Position numbers and translations under genes: made by a program
The notes under the pieces: generated by a model
Database searches by the model: none
Told to the model about the DNA's origin: nothing
What the model saw: the letters and a program-made list of their open reading frames with translations, nothing else
Source: Hypholoma sublateritium FD-334 SS-4
Lineage: Eukaryota; Basidiomycota; Agaricomycetes; Agaricales; Strophariaceae
NCBI GenBank assembly: GCA_000827495.1
Contig: KN817638.1
Coordinates: forward strand, 40,575-104,574
Direction: 5' to 3'
Length of the DNA stretch: 64,000 bases
Part shown: positions 55,674-64,000 of the stretch, in pieces
Layout of the letters: each line of letters begins with the position of its first letter
Numbering within the stretch: position 1 is the first letter of the stretch

Positions 55674-58600
55674 ATGGAGGACTCTACTGTGACAACGCCC
55701 TCCGCTTCAGGCCCATCTCCTCAACGAAAACCTCGAAAGAGGAAAGAGGAAACACCCCCGGTCACGACGCCATCGAAGCTACGAACTATAATCAAGCCCA
55801 CCGGTCGAGATAATGGGAATTTCGCGGCCTCTGCCACTAAGCGGCGCGCAGAAAATCAAGACAAGGAGGGTCGCACGACCACTACTCTTGCTCGCGGCTA
55901 TAAACAACCTATACCTGCTCCTTCTACTGACGATAAATCCAGCTTGATTCGGGTTAGCACTAGTATTGTCGTCGGAGTCTCCTCTGCTCACTGACCAAAC
56001 GGGCCACTTTCCCAACAGGATAATCTTGGAAAAACTTCCAGCAGTAAGTCTTTCTTGGAACTGGTATTTACCCCACTTAATTATTTCAAAATCGGAAGCT
56101 ATTCCAGAAATTCCTGGACCCAGAAAAACTGGAGCTCATGATGCACACTCGGAAACGATCAACGAAGATCCATTTGGCGATACTTTCTCTCCCCAAAATC
56201 GTCCCAAAAATGATTCACCATCAGTTGGACGACTTTCCACTGTCCGCCAGGAATTACTCAAAACTGGGTTGAAAGAACTCGATCAGCTGGTCAAAAGAAT
56301 TTCTGCAAATACCGGCTTGACTATACCACAGGTTAAAGAAAGATGGAGAGTTAAAGATGGACGGATGGTGTCGGCTTGGAACATATACCAAGATTACTTC
56401 GGAGAAAATCTTGAAGAGGAACTCGAAAGGCTACCGGATAACGAGCGAAAGATGGGTAAATTCATCATAAACAAGAATTGCGATCCATACACTCACGGTA
56501 TCTATTCCACCAGTCCGTGGAAAAGCTACGCCGGAAACTGTGGCGGCGGCTTGGATACAATTCAAAAAAGAGCGACCTGAAACATATCAGACTTATTTGC
56601 ATGCGTGGAATCAGCTGAAGGAAATGGAAAGACCTCGATCCATGAGTAGTAGAACGAGAGAGTTCGCAAAGTTTGAAGCGAGGCTCCAAACAATTGTAAG
56701 AGTGTCATATCGCTGCGATAAACCTCGCGCACTCAACTAAATATCTCCCTAGGTTGATTATGGAAGTAATTACTTCGGATTTGAATCTTTCGTTGTGTCA
56801 GCTGGCAGTGTAGTAAACCAGGATCAGGGCCTAGCTATGGCTTATGGGAGTGACTCGGCGAAAGAGGTAGATGTTACCTTCTTTTCCTCAGCGCTCGATT
56901 ATAAACCTGCTGCATTGTCTAGTTCTTCTCGGATCGGATGGATATCAGCTCCAGTACTCTTCTTGGACACTTTCGAGCGCACATCTAGTAAGTCACGTTT
57001 CATTCGTACTAGGAACTGAATGTGCGTGTTCATACGCGGTTACCAACAATGCAGCGACTATTTGTCTCGTCAGAACAAGCCGACCTTTAAATCTAAGCTA
57101 GAATCCACTATCAAAAGTATCCCCACCGCTTCAGATTATTCCGAAGTCGAAGAAAGTTCCGACAAAATAGCAGAGGTGAAGGCATTGTTTGTTTGTATGG
57201 CCGGTAAGTCTTCCTCAAGTGCACGCTATTCGTTCATCTTGAGTAATGGCGCGGCGCTCCCTTTGCAGAGAAAGTGGGATTGTCTATTAATCGTAAATCT
57301 TTTCCGTGGAAAAATCTCGCGAGTACTTTTTCTAAGTCGGGAGTTGTCCTTCACAACTATCCCGAGAATGTACCCTTTCCGAACAAACGTGATACGAAAG
57401 GCATTGCTTGCCTCAATGTCAAACAGTTGAAAGGGCTTATAGATGCTTTCAGAGTCTCCGAATATCCCTTGACGCTTATAAAAACTGCCAACGATCAAGG
57501 TGTGCTCCTTTTGAGTCAATCGATTTATCAGATTCTGAACTTCTGTTATAGTACCCGTAGACGAACCTGTAATCATTGGTATACCCCCTCCTCATACGTC
57601 TAGCTATCCTCGCGGACGAAGGCTTTTCCTGGATCCCACTCGCGGTGAGGACCGCATGGGCCCGTTGCGCCTGGACATTAAAACCCCCACTGCAAGAAAA
57701 GGAAAGCAAAGTGCTCAAACACAGTTTGCGAGCGCGTATTCAAGCAATGTTGACGAAAGCTTAAGCTCCGATGACGATGAAAATCCGGCACTTGGTGACG
57801 GAAGTCCTTCGCTTTCCACTAGGACAGTACAAAACACTGGGCATTCATACCAATCTCAGCATGACCAGGAGACGTCAAACACAAACAAAGCCGAACCACT
57901 CATGATAGGTAGGATCTTCCTCTTTATAATGTACCTTGAAGGAATTCATGTTTCTCGTAGCGTCTATATTGCAAAGAATACCGCCTAGTACAGCTCCCTT
58001 GAAAACTGTTCGCTTCGAAGGTACGTTATCACACAACTTGATGCTTCATTTGACTTACAATGTGGGGCTGGTGTACGAGAAGACCAGCGCAATCCATTTA
58101 ATAGTAGATCCATTACTCCGCCATCACCTCCAGCAGTAGCTCATGCTAACAAGAGAAAAGTATCCGATGATCTCCTGGATATGGACGAATCGACTCACCT
58201 AACAAAGAAGCCACGTCCGGAGTGCGAAGTTTCCCTTGCTCATTCCGAAACTGGTTCAGAAGAGCAAGCTAGATCCCCAGAAAAACCAATTATGGCAGCT
58301 CCTATCACTAGGAAGGAGCCTGAAAATTTGCCTGTTTCTCAGCCCTCTCAAGAAAACATACAGTCAGAAGGCTCATATCACGGGTTCGCTTCAGCCTCTT
58401 CAGATATGCGTCTTTCCAAGGAAAGAGACTCGGAAACAAGCCAGGCTATCACTACAGAATCCGTGCCTCCTAGAGATTCTGCGACGGAAATTTCTGACAT
58501 GGAAGAATCCTCCTCAACTCCTACGGCAGAAATGTTCCACCACCGAGCAAGTAGGGAATACAGCCCGTATAACCCTTCCCAAGCAGAGGAGTCCATGATG

Positions 58601-59080
58601 CACTCAAATAGTACGGTACGACATCCCGACGGCATGGCGCCGACTTATGATCCAGCGACGGGACGACAACTATTCTTTAATACTTATGATGAATGGGATG
58701 CAGTAGATAACAGCCATCAATACTCCCATCCTTACTACTCCCACCATCCATATCAACAGTTCTTCCCGCACAGTATGGATCACCTACCACCGCCACCTAT
58801 CCCGCCGAGGCCAGTTCTACCCAGTGCACCTACTACGGCTTATCATCCTCAACCTCGTCCACCAGTTTATCCACCAAGGCCAGGGTACTATCATTCGAGC
58901 CCACCTATGCATAGTCCGGGACCCTCAAGCTATTATCCTTTGAGCTACCCTGCACGGTTCCCTCCTCCGCCTACAGATTATCATCTTCAAAGGTCGGGTA
59001 TGCATCAACGGCCCCCACAGATCAGGGCTGCTCCGCCGGCTACGCAGAGTGCTCAACAGGTGGACACCACAAGCCTCTAG
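55674..59080 (+). CDS. Large nuclear-type protein of an unnamed mushroom family
   Basis: At least ten exons. Exons 55674-55952, 56019-56043, 56099-56455, 56514-56695 and 56753-56866 join in phase, as do those from about 57050 to 59080. The link across 56867-57050 could not be phased. The N-terminus is basic (RKPRKRKEETPP). A helical module follows (VKRISANTGLTIPQVKERWR, AWNIYQDYFGENLEEELERL, AWIQFKKERPETYQTYLHAW), then FESFVVSAGSVVNQDQGLAM, then a second conserved module (FPWKNLASTFSKSGVVLHNY, PENVPFPNKRDTKGIACL). The C-terminus is a long disordered Ser/Glu part with a KRKVSDD nuclear-type signal, ending in a Pro/Tyr/His-rich region. The WNIY...YF and FPW...DVPFP modules recur together in many Agaricomycete genes without a named domain. 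No function is known. Confidence 0.75.
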
Positions 59081-59640
59081 ACGAAGTTGGAGGCATCATA
59101 TTGAGTGTCCAAGCCCTGTAGTTTCTTCTCATGGTATCCTTTTTCTCGCGATTCGCGTGTCAAATGACGCGGGCTCCCATTTCTTCACTTCTTCATTCTC
59201 GTAGCACTGAATTCTTCATCCCATCCCGCCCTCCCTAAGAAGGAGAATCTATTTCTTCAAGTTCAATAAGTACTTTGTAGATAGCATCCAAGATCTTGTC
59301 ATGGTGTATATAGTAGTCATAGTATCTCAAAATTTGTACATAACAGAAACGATCACATTAGCGCTGCGCAACAAATTCACGGCCGTGTTCCTCTCCGAGC
59401 TAAACGCAAAGGCACAGCCGAACCCCAGTAGCTCGTTTATTCGAATTCTTGAGTCTTCGTTTGGAGTAGAGCGAAAACGAGAGTGTCTGCTGGTTCTTAT
59501 TTAATGTAATTTAACATAAAATATGGACATATTTATACTGCTTGTCTATGTTAGCGTACTATGCAGTTGAGTATTATACTATGTAGACATATGCTGTTGC
59601 TGTTACGCACTAATATAACACTATGCCACTGCTATTTCTT

Positions 59641-60002
59641 TAGTACAGAAAACGAGCCGAGCTGCTGCTCGAAACCTTACCAGATAGAATCAAGGTTAGT
59701 ATATTTGCCACGCTGCATGTACTTATTCTAACTAACTCTTGTTTTAGATGGAGCTTTGCTCAGACGACGACCGCGAATATACTGCATCCCCGTCCGAGCG
59801 CCAGGAGTTGATCAAGGAAGGCACAATCTGCTTCAAAACTTGCATGCGACTTGCANAGATTCCTGTATCGTATATTCAAGCCCTCGCCGGGGCAACTTAT
59901 CCCTCTTCAAATGATCCTGAAATTCTGACCTTTTACCATGCCTTTGATCATTGGTTTATTATTCAACTTCTGAATGCAATTGGCGGCCATACTATTATCT
60001 GA
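59641..60002 (+). CDS. Small two-exon gene piece, unrecognised
   Basis: A first exon reads YRKRAELLLETLPDRIK, with a TTTAG-like acceptor before it and a GTTAGT donor after it. The second (59748-60002) starts MELCSDDDREYTASPSERQE and ends LLNAIGGHTII with one ambiguous base. The join is in phase. A start codon upstream of the first exon was not found, so the gene is either longer or a remnant. Confidence 0.4.
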
Positions 60003-60009
60003 AATGCAG

Positions 60010-63000
60010 CATGCTTCTGTTACTTGTATGGTTTGATTTCGATGAGGGCCGTCGCCGGCCAACTTGAAGTTGATGACTTTTTCAGATTTTCAGCAGACAC
60101 TGGATAGAAATATGAATTGATTTATCTTAAGAATATCTTACACTAATATACTGATACGATATACATCTCATCCATTCGCTTATCAATAACTGTAATGTGC
60201 TTCTTGTGTGATTCAAGGTTGCTTCAAGGTTCCCAAGAAGTTTTGCAATTGGCTTTCCTTGTTTTCATTCTATTTACCACAGTCTCTGGGTCAGCGTCAC
60301 GTCTCCGCCCCTCCGCCGCTGCCAATGCCCCTCTTCCTCCACCCTCCCTTGCGTCGCACACATCAGACGCTCTTCTAAGCTCGCTCGTCGCCCATCCGCC
60401 GCCCCTCGGCGATTTGATGGTGGCTGGGTTGAGCCGGCCCGCATTCCTGGGCACAACCAGGGGACGACGCCAGCGTAACGACGACGGCGCGACGACAACG
60501 GCGGCGGGCACAGAAAAGGCAGCGCGTGGAGACAAAGGGCGCTGAGGGCAAGCACAAGGTAAGCACTGCCGGCCGTCTGCCATTCCCCCACCCCGCTGAC
60601 CCCACCGGACGCTACCCAAAAGTGCGTCCCGCCTCCCGCTGCCCTTGCGCACCATCCCGCCCGCCAGGACCGCCACCCACGGTATCACGCACACAGCCGG
60701 GCGCTCGCTATCTGCACCGTCGCTGTCCACGGAGAGCAGGCGCNGTCGCCATCAGCACCCGGGGCACCCGCAGCCCACTCCATCGCCGCTGCTCGAGAGA
60801 TCTGCCTCTGCCGCCGGCGCCGCCTTCCCCTGGCGCGCGGCTATTACAGAGGCCGCCGCGCCGCCTGTGAGAGCTGCAAAGCTTGCGCGGGCACCGTTAT
60901 CTGCTGCTGCTCTAGACCCAATATTACCGCCGGTAGTATGGCGTCTGCACGAGCAGCCTGCCGCACCTAACGACGGCACCGAGGCCCCCACGCCAACATC
61001 GATGCTTGCGTGTCCGTCAATTCCAAACCGCCTCACCCTTCAAGCAGCTAATAACGCCGCCACAGTGCCTACGCGAGCCACAATGCTCGCTAGGCCGCCG
61101 TTTGTCGGTGCGGGTGATAATTATTCATGCTTACTTGGGATTTATCTTCGCGATGGGCACGCCCAGCTGCTCGACACAGTACGCGAACTGCGACGCGAAA
61201 GCCTCGTTGCTCTACCAAGGACACGCGTGAGCACTTCCCTTGTACTTGTACACAGCCCCGCATACGCACCTCATACACGTCGACATCCCTCTAGGGCTCT
61301 ATTATGTTGTAGCACGCCTGCGCGAGCTGCAATGTCTTCCGAGCGCTTTCAACATCCAACGACGGCGCAACGGCTACGATGCTCGTGCGTGCTCTTTTCA
61401 ATGCCCTGCCGTACCTCCAACTTATACTGGGCATCAAAGTTCGCGCAGGCGCCGTTCCAGGCGCCCTGTCTGCACCCGACAAGGCCACCACGGCGCCCCG
61501 CGCGGACACTGTTGTATAATGCCGGTAGCGCTGCTTGTCCCCCGCAACATCCAGCACCGCCGCTACGACGCCGCACGAATGTTCATGGTTGGGCTCGTGC
61601 TTATCCTCATTGCCCGCGCCGTTCCGAGTCACCTCTCAGCCCTTCAGCCACAGAAGACCGCCTTACCGCTCCGTGCCGCCGCGAGATACCTCGACACTGC
61701 CGCCCCGATGCTTGCATGAACGGTGAATAGCACCCACCACCGCTGCTGGGCTGGCAAGGCCCCTCCGCGGGCTTTAATGTTTGCACGGGCGCTATCTCAC
61801 CCCGCCGCGCATCTCCTGGATCCAAGGTCACCATCACACCGTCCGCGCAAGTTTAGTTGATCCTGAGTCTGGGAAATGTCCACCCCTTGTCTTCATGCAC
61901 TCGTAGAAGGGGAGCGCCAAGACCGCGCGCTTCTTGTGCAACATGGCGATCGAGAAGGAGACCACTTGCGTGGGGTATCAATATGACTCCCCCGCACACG
62001 GAGTTCACGAAGGAGATGCAGATATACAACCTGGAGAAGTGTCGAAGCTCGGGCGCGCGGGTCGGCCGCACTATGATGCCCTTCGGCGAGGACATCGCGG
62101 AGTTTATGAGAAATAAAGTGATGTACTCCCTCTCGACTTTTTGTTGAGGCGAGCATGTTGACACTACAAAGAAATACCTCCCCCTCAAAGTATCGGTGAG
62201 CATTTTGGGGGGGAAACGGCGTCAATCGAAGTGGATGAATACTGCTGACTCAGCGAGGATGACAAGCTTGCTTAGTCATGAATGTCAAGTGTATCAGTTG
62301 AACGCCAGATCCGAGCATTGGTACGAATGAGCTGCATATATAAATGACTACTATTTGACAACGACAACTCCTAGGACAACGAAGGATGTACAATTGTCGT
62401 GACGTCGATGATGCTTATAATAATCTTCTTCTTTTGTGCTGCGGCTCCCCATGTTCACGGGGACTATCATGCCTCGAACCCTGCAGCTCTGATGCCATAC
62501 ATATGGTTGCTCGCAAAAAGTCAGTAATGATGGCAGGCGAGGCGAATGACGACCATCATAGCGCACAGGGGGGCCGCGAAATTCAGTTTTCCATACCGAT
62601 GTGGGAGAGTCGTGGATGGGGTAAGCGCAAGTATGGATGGTGATGGTAGAGGTGGCGGCGCGGCCTGCGTGTAATCGTCTTCCGAACGTGCATAGACCGT
62701 CGGGTGGTGCGCATAAGTGTGCCTGAGCCTGCGTCCTCGCCACCGCACTTCTGGTTCCAAGTCCAAGTCGCTGTGTGAGTCGAATCTCGATAACGCCGCG
62801 AGGAGGCGGCGGTTAGCGAATGGGACGAGACGGCGCCAACGGTGCGGGTGACGCAGACGACAAGAAAATCATCGCAGCAGGCGAGAGCCTACCGCTACCA
62901 TCCGCACGCAGAATGACGAGGGTTTATTTTTGGCCAGATCGTCGAGCGCTCGCGGGCGGCGATGCGGGCGTGGTAAGCAGCGCGCTTTTGGGTCGCGTCG

Positions 63001-64000
63001 GGTATCTGTACCCGCACGGACGCCTGAGGCAAGGTCTGGATGAGACAGCCAAAGCGCCAGCGCGGGAGCCTGGGCGTTATTCTTTCATGGTCAGGGGGTG
63101 GGTGAAGCGTCTGGTCGTCATTCTGAGGCAATCGGGAGCGCCCGATTGAGCCGATACTCGCGAAGGCATCTGCACGTCGTTCATAGATGACCTCGGGATG
63201 AGTAACAAGGAGACAATGCTCGCGCAGGCGCCTGGGAGTGGCACCAGGTGGCTGAGGAGTAGGCTCTCGGGGTGGTATAGGAGCAGGGCCCTTCTCGCGT
63301 CTTTGGTATACTCATGGTTGTACTAGTACATCTGCTGGTATGTGGTGGAAGGTACGCTGGTGGAAGTGGGTTGTCGGGCTTCACAGCAGTCGATAAGGGC
63401 GGCACGGGCAGTGTGGTCTTGAATGTGGGTAGGGCGGTATTCAAGACTGCGCGACGTTAGCGGCGGGTACATACTTATACAGAAAATGAACCCACTCGCT
63501 TTGAATTTGAACGTCGACCTGGGGCCGCAGTGCTTTCAACCTGCCCTAAATATGGTTAAATTTCCGAATCGATCCTGCTAATGGCACATCACTCCTGACC
63601 GTGACCGATGTCATTGTGTGTAGGGAACATAGATGCTACGACCGTTGTTGTCGCTACCGCCGTCGTCTCTTACCTGCAGAAGGAGTTCATTTATCCGCCG
63701 CCTAGCACAGAGCGTCGAGACTGACCGTATTCCTCGGCCGCAGGTGCCCCGCCCACAAGGACCGGTTTCTACCTCAAGGACTCGTCAGAACCACTGGCGC
63801 CGCTGACGCCGAGTCCGACAGCGTCGCGACGACGATGAAGGATGGCAAGCACACCTATGAGGTGGGCGAGAAATGCGAACGACCCGGCGATGAACCGCAC
63901 GTGGCCGCAATGCCCGCGAACGACGACCGGCGGCGAAGCCAGTGGAGGTAGAAAACGTAGCAAGGAAAGAACTGCCGGGCGTGGCAGACACAGCAGGCAC
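60010..64000. other. GC-rich region without recognised gene
   Basis: The long frame at 60645-61730 is Pro/Arg/Ala-rich with an ambiguous base and looks compositional. Frames around 61857-62203, 62521-62766, 62820-63149 and 63181-63444 on one or both strands are not recognised. A stretch near 63625-63710 (TVVVATAVVSYLQKEFIYPP) could be an exon, but no neighbours join it. Confidence 0.4.

Noticed and set aside
60645..61730. 361-aa open frame
   Set aside because: Pro/Arg/Ala-rich low-complexity translation in GC-rich DNA, contains an ambiguous base, and the other strand is equally open.
1..64000. Bacterial-style features such as operons, ribosome binding sites and intrinsic terminators
   Set aside because: Introns and gene families show a fungal nuclear genome, so such signals would be meaningless here.

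Overview
The window looks like an accessory, repeat-rich part of a basidiomycete genome, most likely from a mushroom-forming fungus (Agaricomycetes). The evidence is short GT-AG introns (about 40-65 bp) in nearly every gene, a fungal-type FunK1 kinase, a TET/JBP-type dioxygenase of the mushroom-expanded family, an F-box/leucine-rich protein, a CPL1-like secreted protein, a chitin synthase with a C-terminal DEK_C domain, and several multigene families that I know only from Agaricomycetes. Scattered single 'n' bases show the sequence is a draft.

Layout. 1-5 kb: the outer copy of a perfect 211-bp repeat (its inverted partner lies at 22.9-23.1 kb), a 34-bp minisatellite, an unknown two-exon gene (1414-2780, +) and, convergent with it, an intact four-exon TET/JBP dioxygenase gene (2832-4158, -). 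5-10 kb: poorly interpretable sequence, then a complete FunK1 kinase (7575-10143, -). 10-20 kb: few genes; a small gene (12784-13299), a decayed voltage-gated calcium channel piece (CCH1-like, about 13.76-14.29 kb), and a Cys-rich zinc-binding-like gene (17940-19746, -). 20-28 kb: a divergent histone H3 variant (20230-20812, +), a 5'-truncated chitin synthase (20959-22868, -) whose break abuts the inverted repeat, a dispersed GC-rich repeat, a FunK1 fragment and an F-box stub. 30-33.7 kb: an intact SAP-domain gene (30415-32190, +) and a frameshifted CPL1-like gene. 37-42 kb: a second Cys-rich gene containing three tandem copies of one exon, a 71-aa mini-gene, and an intact F-box/LRR gene (40791-42371, +). 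42.8-45.2 kb: a LINE retrotransposon keeping ORF1 and the start of the endonuclease but no reverse transcriptase. 46.3-48.9 kb: the 3' half of CTF4/WDHD1/Mcl1 converging on the 3' end of a mitochondrial transcription factor B/rRNA dimethyltransferase gene, apparently one transplanted segment. 49-55.6 kb: gene-poor, with a Helitron-like tandem, hairpin elements and a TA-flanked MITE. 55674-59080: a large gene of an unnamed Agaricomycete family. 60-64 kb: GC-rich sequence without recognisable genes.

Two themes tie the window together. First, conserved genes occur as pieces (chitin synthase, CTF4, mtTFB, CCH1, FunK1, F-box) beside complete lineage-specific genes, which fits a rearranged, transposon-laden region. 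Second, many of the frameshifts sit in homopolymer runs, so some 'pseudogenes' may be sequencing artefacts. The intact genes are mostly regulatory or chromatin-linked (dioxygenase on modified bases, kinase, F-box, SAP, H3 variant, Cys-rich proteins), but nothing seen here shows that they act as one pathway.
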